From Laribacter sp. (GTDB taxonomy: Bacteria; Pseudomonadota; Gammaproteobacteria; Burkholderiales; Aquaspirillaceae): a DNA stretch of 35,060 nt. The notes below the pieces were generated by a model, which saw nothing but the letters and a program-made list of their open reading frames with translations, made no database searches and was not told where the DNA came from. A program made the position numbers and the translations under genes. The DNA is taken from assembly GCA_018055005.1 (NCBI GenBank), contig JAGPIM010000007.1, positions 1 through 35,060 of the forward strand, read 5' to 3'. Positions 1 to 6,958 of this stretch are shown here, one piece after another; the stretch's first letter is position 1; every line of letters begins with the position of its first letter.

Positions 1-170
1 TTCTGGCCCAGATGGGCCGGATTGACGGTCTGGCTGGAGGACTGGCCGACAGAGTTGATCAGCGTCGTCACCGTATCCTTCACAACTTCGCGTTGCTTCT
101 TGATGGCGTAGATGGCTGACTGGTCAAGCACGTTGGCGCTTTGGTTGTTGACTGACTGCACGCTGTCCAT
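1..170 (-). CDS. YjfB-like putative motility protein, C-terminus cut by window edge
   Basis: The reverse strand has an open frame from an ATG at 170 to the left edge, giving 56 codons without a stop. A strong ribosome site (GGGAGG) lies 6 bases before the ATG. The visible protein starts MDSVQSVNNQSANVLDQ, continues with a polar helical stretch (AIKKQREVVKDTVTTLINSV) and ends in a Ser/Gln-rich part followed by NPAHLGQ. This short layout, with a central helix and an N-P-x-x-L-G tail, resembles the small YjfB family of putative motility proteins. The family's biochemical role is not known to me. The assignment rests on overall pattern only and the last residues are missing. It is divergent from trxB. 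Confidence 0.55.
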   Translation of the reverse strand, partial: MDSVQSVNNQSANVLDQSAIYAIKKQREVVKDTVTTLINSVGQSSSQTVNPAHLGQ

Positions 171-290
171 GTGCTGCCTCCCTGGTTAAGCATGACCGCA
201 ACAGGCGGCCACTCTCGATATCGTCCCTCATACTGCCTGCTTAAGGCAATGATGATGATAGAAGAGTCCAATCAAGTCCTCGCTGCGCAA

Positions 291-302
291 TGCTAGAATC
301 CG
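291..302 (+). promoter_or_regulatory. Extended -10 promoter element of trxB
   Basis: TGCTAGAATCCG contains the extended -10 pattern TGnTAGAAT, with the hexamer at 294-299, about 36 bases before the trxB start. No good -35 box is visible, which is common for extended -10 promoters. The identical 12-mer occurs again at 33183-33194 before darP, which supports a functional element. Confidence 0.5.
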
Positions 303-310
303 GTACTTAA

Positions 311-1282
<972 letters not shown>

Positions 1283-1291
1283 TTTCCGCAT

Positions 1292-1888
1292 GTGAGCAAG
1301 TCGCTCAAAGAGCGCCTGAAAGCCATCAAACCGGCGCTGGTAGTCAAACCTCCAGCGCCGGTTGTTGTCGTTCCGCCTCCGGAGCCCGGCTTTCTGGAGC
1401 TGATGCGCGATGTACAGCCACTGCGACCCGATAACCGGGCCAGCCTGTCGCATCCCCGGCCGTCCCCTCACCCTCGTCCGCGCCATGAAATGATGGCCTG
1501 CCCGGCTGCGCACGAGGCATTTGCCAGCTGGTTCGATGAAGACCAGTCAGTTGCCGACTTTGCACGCAATGGTGTTCCGCGCGACATTTTCAAGCGCATG
1601 CGCGCCCGGCACTGGCCCATTGCATCCCGCGTAGACTTGCACGGTCATGATCGTGATGCGGCTGAAGCCCGCCTGCTCCTGGTCCTGCACCAGGCCAGCA
1701 GTCATGGTCACCGCATGGTATGTATCATTCACGGACAGGGATTCGGTTCTGCTGGCCGCCCGGTTCTGCGCCCCATGGTCAGGGCACTGTTGTCCCGACA
1801 CCCGGATGTCCTGGCCTATTGCTCCGCCTCTCCGGCCGATGGTGGAGAGGGGGCCATACTGGTGCTGCTGCGCCGTATCTTCCGTTAG
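1292..1888 (+). CDS. Smr-domain protein (putative DNA/RNA endonuclease, SmrA/YdaL type)
   Basis: 198 aa from a GTG at 1292; the ATG two bases earlier runs straight into a stop. The N-terminal half (1-100) is basic and proline-rich, with stretches such as PPAPVVVVPPPEPG and HPRPSPHPRPR, and looks disordered. The C-terminal Smr domain (about 112-197) has VDLHG at 114-118, the family's LDLHG motif, then IIHGQG at 145-150 where most members have HGKG. It ends with the GGEGAILVLLRR strand typical of stand-alone Smr proteins. Family members nick or cut nucleic acids; the exact substrate here is unknown. The gene follows trxB closely, which may only reflect cotranscription. Confidence 0.88.
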   Translation: MSKSLKERLKAIKPALVVKPPAPVVVVPPPEPGFLELMRDVQPLRPDNRASLSHPRPSPHPRPRHEMMACPAAHEAFASWFDEDQSVADFARNGVPRDIFKRMRARHWPIASRVDLHGHDRDAAEARLLLVLHQASSHGHRMVCIIHGQGFGSAGRPVLRPMVRALLSRHPDVLAYCSASPADGGEGAILVLLRRIFR

Positions 1889-1952
1889 ACTGATTCCCCG
1901 ACGGATGACTCTGGCAATCCAAGATTGATACTGTCCAAAAGTATTGGTCCAT

Positions 1953-1987
1953 AAAAAAGCGAAGCCATCAGTTGACTTCGCTTTTTT
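1953..1987. terminator. Strong bidirectional rho-independent terminator after trxB-smr
   Basis: The inverted repeat AAAAAAGCGAAG (1953-1964) pairs with CTTCGCTTTTTT (1976-1987) around an 11-base loop. The T-tract follows the stem on plus and the A-tract gives a T-tract on minus, so it can stop transcription both ways. It marks the boundary between the GC-rich core block and the AT-rich stretch. Confidence 0.9.
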
Positions 1988-2015
1988 AAGAACGCCAGTA
2001 AAAATTCCAAAATTC

Positions 2016-2044
2016 TTGACGCATTAAAATTGATTTAATATTCA
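2016..2044 (+). promoter_or_regulatory. Promoter-like sequence without an obvious gene
   Basis: TTGACG (2016-2021), a 17-base spacer and TATTCA (2039-2044) fit a sigma-70 promoter reading rightwards. No plus-strand ORF with a ribosome site follows, and the small gene remains downstream are on minus. It could drive an antisense or small RNA, or be chance in AT-rich DNA. Confidence 0.3.
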
Positions 2045-2090
2045 ATGCATTTCATGCCATGAACAGCCATCATTGCAATTCTCGCCCAAT

Positions 2091-2460
2091 TCAAAAGACA
2101 TAGCCGTTATAGAGATAAACATCATGGCTTTCGTCAATGCAAAAGCATGCCCCTTCCTCAGATAACGGGCTTTCAAAAAAATTGACAATGACTTCCGTTG
2201 CCAGCTTATACGGATCTTGTTTCAAAAAATTCTTAATGAAAAATCCAGCTCTGTAAGGGGTAAGCATGCAAGCCACCAACTCATGAATTAATGCAGTCGA
2301 TCAAAGGTTGATGTGTTTTTCGGCTAAATCAATTATAAAAATAATAACCAAGAGCAATTTCACTCAGAGCGGAAGCAATGAGCCACAAGAAAAAGCGGGA
2401 TTAGCATCTTGAATACAATACAAATCATACAGACGATCTGCCAAATCCTTGCCATTTTAA
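2091..2460 (-). pseudogene. Decayed or fragmented hypothetical reading frame in AT-rich DNA
   Basis: One minus-strand frame reads as plausible protein across this whole interval but is broken by in-frame stops. In order it gives a piece ending SCGSLLPL-stop, then VKLLLVIIFIIDLAEKHINL-stop, then STALIHELVACMLTPYRAGF and on to a final stop at 2091. The last, stop-free part (2091-2297) is the longest and includes FFIKNFLKQDPYKLATEV and ends DVYLYNGYVF. No convincing ribosome site or ATG precedes it; the nominal start at 2279 is a TTG. Either this is a gene inactivated by point changes and indels, or only the last 60-70 residues are a small gene from a weak start. I do not recognise the family. 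Confidence 0.4.
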
Positions 2461-2485
2461 TGGCAGGTTTCAACGTTTCATTTTG

Positions 2486-2599
2486 CTACTTTTTTGAAGC
2501 CTCCTCCAGCATCCTGATCAAAAACTCACCAACAAACCAGCGCTGCCAAGCCAGTTTGGCCATGAGTCGATCAAGCTGAGATACTACTTTACTATCCAT
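2486..2599 (-). CDS. Small hypothetical protein of 37 aa
   Basis: ATG at 2599 on minus, stop TAG at 2486-2488. The leader reads CGAGGTAAAACA before the ATG, a good ribosome site with normal spacing, which is the main reason to call it. The peptide begins MDSKVVSQLDRLMAKLAWQR and ends EFLIRMLEEASKK. It is an alternation of charged and hydrophobic/aromatic residues that would form one amphipathic helix, with no signal peptide or membrane span. I do not recognise a family. It lies just upstream (in its own direction) of the decayed frame at 2091-2460 and may be the surviving start of that gene or an independent small protein. Confidence 0.45.
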   Translation of the reverse strand: MDSKVVSQLDRLMAKLAWQRWFVGEFLIRMLEEASKK

Positions 2600-2780
2600 T
2601 GTTTTACCTCGTATTCACATTTACGTAACTTGAATTTGAAGACTGATCTCAATATGATTGATTTATTTTTTAATACGAATATTCAAGCCAGCACTGCAAC
2701 CATTCCATAGGAGCAGGCACCAATCGCTTCAATAAAGATCAAAGCATTGTCATTCGGATTATTTTCCTGGATTTTCATTA

Positions 2781-2811
2781 AAAATAAAAGCCTGTAACAG
2801 GCTTTTATTTT
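2781..2811. terminator. Bidirectional terminator after the small secreted protein gene
   Basis: Perfect 14-bp stem: AAAATAAAAGCCTG (2781-2794) and CAGGCTTTTATTTT (2798-2811) around a TAA loop, with A/T tracts on both sides. In the minus direction it lies 9 bases after the stop of the gene at 2820-3125. Confidence 0.9.
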
Positions 2812-2819
2812 TTCTTGCA

Positions 2820-3125
2820 TTAATGATTTTCACCATGCATTTTCTCCCATTTGGCCTTGTACTTTTCTCGCATGGATTTCTGCGCCATCCTTGATTCCTT
2901 CAGGCACTGACGTAGTTCATCACTTGCCTGAGCTTTTTCGATACAGGCATTATTGCTTTTAAGCAAATCCATCTTTTCTGCATTCATTTGCAGGATCATT
3001 TGCTTATGCTCCTTGAGTTGCTCGGGCGTCATTGGCTTGCCAGCACCATCACCGGATGCAGCAAATGCTTGAGACAAGGCCAAAACCGACAGCAAGGAAC
3101 ATGTCACTACAAGATGTGTACGCAT
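2820..3125 (-). CDS. Small secreted (periplasmic) hypothetical protein
   Basis: 101 aa from ATG 3125, chosen because AGAGAGGT sits 7 bases upstream and because it begins a clear Sec signal peptide: MRTHL, a hydrophobic core VVTCSLLSVLALSQ and a cleavage site AFA/AS near residue 22. A longer frame upstream adds 15 residues that break this pattern. The mature part is about 79 residues and strongly helical and charged (MTPEQLKEHKQMILQMNAEK, then RMAQKSMREKYKAKWEKM). Two cysteines (in NNACIEK and LRQCLKE) could form a disulfide. The M-T-P-E-Q-L start recalls small periplasmic Spy/CpxP-like helical proteins, but the LTxxQ repeats are not evident, so no function is assigned. It is monocistronic, ending at the terminator at 2781-2811. 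Confidence 0.75.
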   Translation of the reverse strand: MRTHLVVTCSLLSVLALSQAFAASGDGAGKPMTPEQLKEHKQMILQMNAEKMDLLKSNNACIEKAQASDELRQCLKESRMAQKSMREKYKAKWEKMHGENH

Positions 3126-3453
3126 AGTGCGGACCTCTCTGAAAAAAGATGTAATTAATGTAAGCAACAAGGATGTTCCAATCAGTCCTGCAATCAGGAT
3201 AGCTGCTTAATGATGACAGTAACGCTTCCACACTATTTCTTCATACTCCTGAAATGTGAAGAAATAGTGGGCGCACAAATCAGGTGCACTTGACCAAAAT
3301 ATCCAGACCGTTAGAGGTCACTTAAGCACCAACTGGGTGCATAAATCAATCCTGGATCCTTGAGCTGAAACATTTTAGTGCAACCCTATCAAACCAGAGT
3401 GAAGTGCATTCTTCATGATTTCTGCAAAATCCGACCTGCTTTTGTGCTGAATG
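3126..3453. other. Intergenic region, 328 bases, no gene seen
   Basis: It lies between two minus-strand genes and must hold the promoter of the small secreted protein gene. Apart from the inverted repeat at 3231-3269 I see no coding frame with a ribosome site and no terminator with a T-tract. The composition is AT-rich like the surrounding 2-4 kb. Confidence 0.5.
3231..3269. repeat. 13-bp perfect inverted repeat
   Basis: CACTATTTCTTCA (3231-3243) and TGAAGAAATAGTG (3257-3269) are perfect reverse complements around a 13-base spacer. No T-tract follows on either strand, so it is not a normal terminator. It sits 106-144 bases upstream of the start at 3125 and could be an operator, a leader hairpin or a scar of a small mobile repeat. 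Confidence 0.7.
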
Positions 3454-3807
3454 TTACTTTTCCCTCCAGTGCCCGCCATTCAGTTTCCAGTGATTTCCTT
3501 CCCTTTCCCATCGATGTGGCTCCCATTGATAACCTGCACGATGATGCTCCCAACGGCCAGGTCGCCATACATAACGCACACCATTCCAGTCCCAGAATCC
3601 TGACATCCAGAAAAAGCCGGCCGCTGGTGCTACTCCAGGGAATTCAACCAAAGGTTCTGGTGGCGGGGTATGAATATAGAAAGGGGTGAAAACAGGGCTG
3701 GCAGCCGGATAGTAACCTGGAGTCACGACACACCCACCCATGCCGGTGATGACCCCGCATACCAGAGCAAGCTCCAAGATGCGCAATATAATTTTTTTCT
3801 CCATCAT
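3454..3807 (-). CDS. WXXGXW-repeat envelope protein, probable lipoprotein
   Basis: 117 aa starting at tandem ATGs (3807/3804) with AAGGAAAA just upstream. Residues 1-25 form a signal peptide with a hydrophobic core (ILRILELALVCGVITGM). Cys26 follows Met-Gly-Gly, a loose lipobox, so lipid attachment is likely but not certain. A proline-rich linker follows. The second half carries repeated aromatic W-x-x-G-x-W units (FFWMSGFWDW, YVWRPGRWEHH, YQWEPHRWERE, WKLNGGHWREK), the signature of the YXWXXGXW repeat family found in outer-envelope proteins of beta- and gammaproteobacteria. The family's role is not defined. The base composition is lower in GC than the core genes nearby. The gene is monocistronic on minus with palindromes in its upstream region. 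Confidence 0.8.
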   Translation of the reverse strand: MMEKKIILRILELALVCGVITGMGGCVVTPGYYPAASPVFTPFYIHTPPPEPLVEFPGVAPAAGFFWMSGFWDWNGVRYVWRPGRWEHHRAGYQWEPHRWEREGNHWKLNGGHWREK

Positions 3808-4066
3808 GAATTTTCCTTTTGGGCATAATCAAAATACTGAGACATACGATATGTTAGTTCACAGAACAAATATCAATAATATTTTTTCCAGATGCAGCCA
3901 TGTAATTGACAGCATCCAATGCCCTGTCAAGGCAATTGATCTACCTGAAATTCATTAATGAGGATGCATGGAAGATCCAGAATTCATTATTAATGAATAC
4001 AGATCAGATGTCCTGTACGTTACAGTAAGCTGGATAGCTGGAAAATTAAAAATCTGTATTGGTCAA
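3808..4066. other. Intergenic region upstream of the WXXGXW gene, with palindromes
   Basis: AT-rich, with no credible gene on either strand. It holds the inverted repeat TTGACAG-N11-CTGTCAA (3906-3930) and two related AT palindromes, one at 3952-3961 (TCATTAATGA) and a longer one at 3982-3998 (ATTCATTA-t-TAATGAAT). They lie 100-190 bases upstream of the WXXGXW gene start and are candidates for regulator binding. Confidence 0.5.
3906..3930. promoter_or_regulatory. Candidate operator: 7-bp inverted repeat containing TTGACA
   Basis: TTGACAG (3906-3912) and CTGTCAA (3924-3930) are exact reverse complements with 11 bases between, so each arm contains a consensus -35 hexamer on one strand. On minus, the arm at 3930-3925 could be the -35 box for the WXXGXW gene, although no strong -10 is visible 17 bases on. 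A regulator covering both arms would cover the -35. Confidence 0.35.
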
Positions 4067-4093
4067 TAAAAAAAGCCCTGCTGTTGCAGGGCT
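4067..4093 (-). terminator. Rho-independent terminator of ssb
   Basis: On minus the stem AGCCCTGC/GCAGGGCT (4074-4093, 4-base loop) is followed by a run of seven T (4067-4073 region). It begins about 38 bases after the ssb stop. Confidence 0.9.
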
Positions 4094-4131
4094 CAAAGGT
4101 GAAACTTTATGCTTGATGTCGTAGCTGTATT

Positions 4132-4656
4132 TTAGAACGGAATGTCATCATCCATGTCGTCAAAATTGCTGGCCGGCTTCGGTTCCGGGCGACGCGGGGA
4201 AGGCGGCGGAGTGTCATCGCGCACCCGTTCCATCGGGCTGCCTTCGTCCATCCCTGCAGAGGAAGAAGAAGCCCGGCTGCCACCGCCATAGCCTCCACCG
4301 CCATAGCTGTCACTACCTTGGCCATCACGTCCGCCCAGCATCTGCATTTCGGTTGCTTCGATTTCAAACGCAGTACGTTCCACACCGTCCTTGCCCGTGT
4401 ACTTGCGCGAGCGGATCCGGCCCTCAACGTAAACCGGGCGGCCTTTCTTCAGGTATTCACCGGCAATTTCCGCCAGCCGGCGGTACATCACGATGTTGTG
4501 CCATTCCGTGCGCTCCTGGCGCATGCCGTTCTTGTCTTTCCAGGTATCGGTCGTGGCGATGCTGAAATTGCAGACGGCTTCACCGTTGGGCATGTAGCGC
4601 ACTTCCGGGTCACGGCCCAGATTGCCGACCAGAATGACCTTGTTGACGGATGCCAT
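4132..4656 (-). CDS. ssb: Single-stranded DNA-binding protein
   Basis: 174 aa, the normal size for a proteobacterial SSB. It coats single-stranded DNA in replication, repair and recombination and recruits partner proteins through its tail. The N-terminal OB fold (residues 1-110) starts [20 protein letters not shown] and contains [20 protein letters not shown] and the [10 protein letters not shown] strand. A flexible Gly/Ser/Pro-rich linker with [10 protein letters not shown] follows. The protein ends in the acidic tip DDMDDDIPF, the conserved partner-binding motif. The ATG at 4656 has AGGAG 9 bases upstream. It is divergent from the tetrathionate operon, and its terminator is at 4067-4093. 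Confidence 0.97.
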   Translation of the reverse strand: MASVNKVILVGNLGRDPEVRYMPNGEAVCNFSIATTDTWKDKNGMRQERTEWHNIVMYRRLAEIAGEYLKKGRPVYVEGRIRSRKYTGKDGVERTAFEIEATEMQMLGGRDGQGSDSYGGGGYGGGSRASSSSAGMDEGSPMERVRDDTPPPSPRRPEPKPASNFDDMDDDIPF

Positions 4657-5132
4657 GTGTCTGTCTCCTGATGAGCCCGCGCCAGACAGGAACGGGCGGA
4701 CTCTAAATCTGATGAATGAAAATGACCGGACTCGCCATTTGCCAGCGTAAGCGAAGGCACGGGAAGCTGCCTAGTCCGATCTGCACACCTGTAAACCGGT
4801 GTGGCAAAAAGAAGGATTATACCGGTCCGCCAGAGCTGCGCCGAGTTGTTGCATGGCAAGCACACCACCATCCCTGCCTGGTGATTCCAGCCTTGCAGGT
4901 TCCCGTAGCCTGGTCCGCCTGGACTACATGGCTGGCCATGCCCGGCCCCTTGCAGCATCAGCCCCCGGGTTTTCCGGTCACGCAAGACATATTGCGTCAA
5001 GCCGATCCGTCAAACCCTATTCGCGACCAGGGGTTTTTATCTAGCCGGGTCCGGTTTCATCCCGATTGTGGCCATATCTCCTGAAACCTAGTCTGCCTGC
5101 ATGCGATTTTGCGTGTGCGAGGGAGCGTCATC
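4657..5132. other. Divergent intergenic region between ssb and ttrB (476 bases)
   Basis: No protein with a ribosome site and sensible composition is visible. On minus there is a TATAAT at 4816-4821 that could be the -10 box of ssb, without a clear -35 box. An inverted repeat CACACC-N8-GGTGTG lies at 4784-4803. Near the ttr side two direct copies of CGTCAA occur at 4995-5000 and 5008-5013, 13 bases apart. I see no convincing FNR box (TTGAT-N4-ATCAA). TtrR would be expected to act in this region. Confidence 0.45.
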
Positions 5133-5852
5133 ATGGGATGTAACCGCAGGGATTTCCTGCTCTCGGCCGGACAGGCCAGTATCGGCGTTGCCACCTGGGC
5201 CATTGCCGGTGATGCCAGAGCCGCAACCAGCGAAACCGGGCATGTACCGCGCTGGGCCATGGTGGTGGACGTCGGCAAATGCATTGGCTGCCAGGCGTGC
5301 ACGGTCAGCTGCATCATGGAAAACGCCGTGCCGGAAAACAGCTTCCGCACCATCGTTTCCACCTACGAAGTACACGACGACAGCCACACCGGCACCTACA
5401 TGCTGCCGCGGTTGTGCAATCACTGCGCCAACCCGCCCTGCATTCCGGTGTGCCCGGTCGGCGCCACCTTCCAGCAGGCTGACGGCACCGTCGTGGTCGA
5501 CGGCGAGCGTTGTGTCGGCTGTGCCTACTGCGTCCAGGCCTGTCCCTACGACGCCCGCTTTATCAATCACGATACCGGCAAGGCCGACAAGTGCACTTTC
5601 TGCGCCCACCGCATCGCGGTCGGCCTGCTGCCGGCGTGCGTGGAAACCTGCGTCGGCGGTGCCCGCGTGTTCGGCGACCTGAACGATCCGCAAAGCCAGG
5701 TCAGCCAGCTGGTCAAACAGCACGAGGTCAAGGTGCTCAAGCCGGAGCAGAACACCAGGCCGCACGTGTTCTACATCGGGCTGGACCCGCGCTTTGCCGG
5801 CCGAGTGGAGGGCGAAGGCGCCCTGTGGCAACCGCAAGAACATGGAGGCTGA
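5133..5852 (+). CDS. ttrB: Tetrathionate reductase subunit B, four-cluster ferredoxin
   Basis: 239 aa. It carries electrons from the membrane subunit TtrC to the catalytic TtrA in the periplasm. The ATG at 5133 is chosen over an upstream TTG because GGGAG lies 7 bases before it and it starts the twin-arginine signal (NRRDFLLSAG, residues 4-13), cut near GDARA/AT. Sixteen cysteines form four [4Fe-4S] motifs: C50/C53/C56/C60, C95/C98/C103/C107, C127/C130/C133/C137 and C154/C157/C169/C173. This is the DmsB/NrfC/PsrB type. ttrC starts 2 bases after the stop. The order B-C-A matches the characterised Salmonella operon, and together with ttrS/ttrR this separates it from other polysulfide or DMSO reductase-like sets. 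Confidence 0.93.
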   Translation: MGCNRRDFLLSAGQASIGVATWAIAGDARAATSETGHVPRWAMVVDVGKCIGCQACTVSCIMENAVPENSFRTIVSTYEVHDDSHTGTYMLPRLCNHCANPPCIPVCPVGATFQQADGTVVVDGERCVGCAYCVQACPYDARFINHDTGKADKCTFCAHRIAVGLLPACVETCVGGARVFGDLNDPQSQVSQLVKQHEVKVLKPEQNTRPHVFYIGLDPRFAGRVEGEGALWQPQEHGG

Positions 5853-5854
5853 GC

Positions 5855-6958
5855 ATGGACACCCAGATTGTCGAAGTCATCAACGTCAGCCGCGCCGTCG
5901 CCTGGCTGCCGTGGGCCGTACAGTATTTCTTCCTGATCGGCCTCAGTGTCGGCGCCTGGCTCCTCGCCCTGCCGTGGCTGTGGCGTGGTACGCAGGAAAC
6001 CCTCGGCCGCCTCTCCCTGCTGGCGTCCCTGGTATGCGGACTGGTGGCACCGGTGGCCCTGCTGGCCGATTTGCACGGCCCCGGGCGCTTTTACCATTTC
6101 TACCTCTACCTCCAGCCCCATTCATGGATGGCCTGGGGCTCGGTCTTCATCCCGCTTTATCTGGGCGGACTGATGCTGACCACCTGGCTGGCGTGGCGTG
6201 GCGACTTTGCCCGTCTGGCCGGAGCCACCTCCGGCCGGCTCGCCCGCCTCTACCGCCTGCTGGGTCACGGCGGCAGTACCAGCCGCCGCCAGCTGCGCAG
6301 CGTCAGCGTGCTGACCTTCGCCGGCGCCGCACTGGTAGCGCTGTACACCGGCATGGAAGTCATGGTGATCCAGGCACGTCCGCTGTGGCATACCCCGTTC
6401 CTGCCACTGCAATTCGGCGTGACTGCCGTTGCCGGTGCCATCGGACTGGTCCTGGTGTTCAACCGTTTGCTGGAAACACACGACCGCACGCTTGAAATTC
6501 GCCTGAACCAGTTGCTCGCCCTCACCCAGTTGCTGGTACTGGCACTGGGCGCACTGTGGCTGGCTACCGGCCTGCTGGCACTCGACCCGGTACACGCGCT
6601 GGCCCTGCAACAGGTCGCACGATCGGCCAGCTGGCAATTCTCCGCCGTCTGGGCCACCGCCGCCACCCTGCTGACCCTGCTGATCGCCACCCGCTGGCCG
6701 CATGGCAGCGGCCTCGTCACCGGCCTGCTGGCCCTGCACAGCGCCTGGATGATCCGCTGGACCGTGTTCATCGGCGGCCAGAGCGTACCCAAGACCGGCG
6801 CTGGCTTCTACGACTACCAGCTGCCGCTGGGCAACGACGGCCTGCTCGGCATCGTCGGCACGGCCGGGCTGTGGCTGGCCCTGCTGATGATCCTGCTCAG
6901 CTATTCCCCGTGGGCCGGCACCACCGGCCGTGACCTGACCGCACGGAGCGCATCATGA
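5855..6958 (+). CDS. ttrC: Tetrathionate reductase subunit C, NrfD-type membrane anchor
   Basis: 367 aa with ATG at 5855 and GGAGG 6 bases upstream. It is almost entirely hydrophobic, with about eight to nine membrane helices (for example WAVQYFFLIGLSVGAWLLAL, LASLVCGLVAPVALLA and TAGLWLALLMILL). The family is NrfD/PsrC, in which the subunit oxidises menaquinol or ubiquinol at the periplasmic side and passes electrons to the ferredoxin subunit. DLHGPGRFYHF in the second/third helix region matches the conserved quinol-site area. A longer in-frame extension upstream overlaps ttrB and is not real. The stop overlaps the ttrA start (ATGA at 6955-6958), so the two are translationally coupled. Confidence 0.9.
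   Translation: MDTQIVEVINVSRAVAWLPWAVQYFFLIGLSVGAWLLALPWLWRGTQETLGRLSLLASLVCGLVAPVALLADLHGPGRFYHFYLYLQPHSWMAWGSVFIPLYLGGLMLTTWLAWRGDFARLAGATSGRLARLYRLLGHGGSTSRRQLRSVSVLTFAGAALVALYTGMEVMVIQARPLWHTPFLPLQFGVTAVAGAIGLVLVFNRLLETHDRTLEIRLNQLLALTQLLVLALGALWLATGLLALDPVHALALQQVARSASWQFSAVWATAATLLTLLIATRWPHGSGLVTGLLALHSAWMIRWTVFIGGQSVPKTGAGFYDYQLPLGNDGLLGIVGTAGLWLALLMILLSYSPWAGTTGRDLTARSAS

Noticed and set aside
2683-2778. Minus-strand 31-codon frame starting MKIQENNPNDN
   Set aside because: It starts directly beyond a strong terminator with no ribosome site or promoter; it looks protein-like but cannot be supported.
3378-3689. Plus-strand 103-codon frame opposite the WXXGXW gene
   Set aside because: The minus-strand gene has a signal peptide and clear repeats; this frame has neither a start signal nor a recognisable pattern.
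4716-5084. Plus-strand 122-codon frame between ssb and ttrB
   Set aside because: Composition is unlike the neighbours, there is no ribosome site, and it overlaps the region expected to hold the ssb and ttr promoters.
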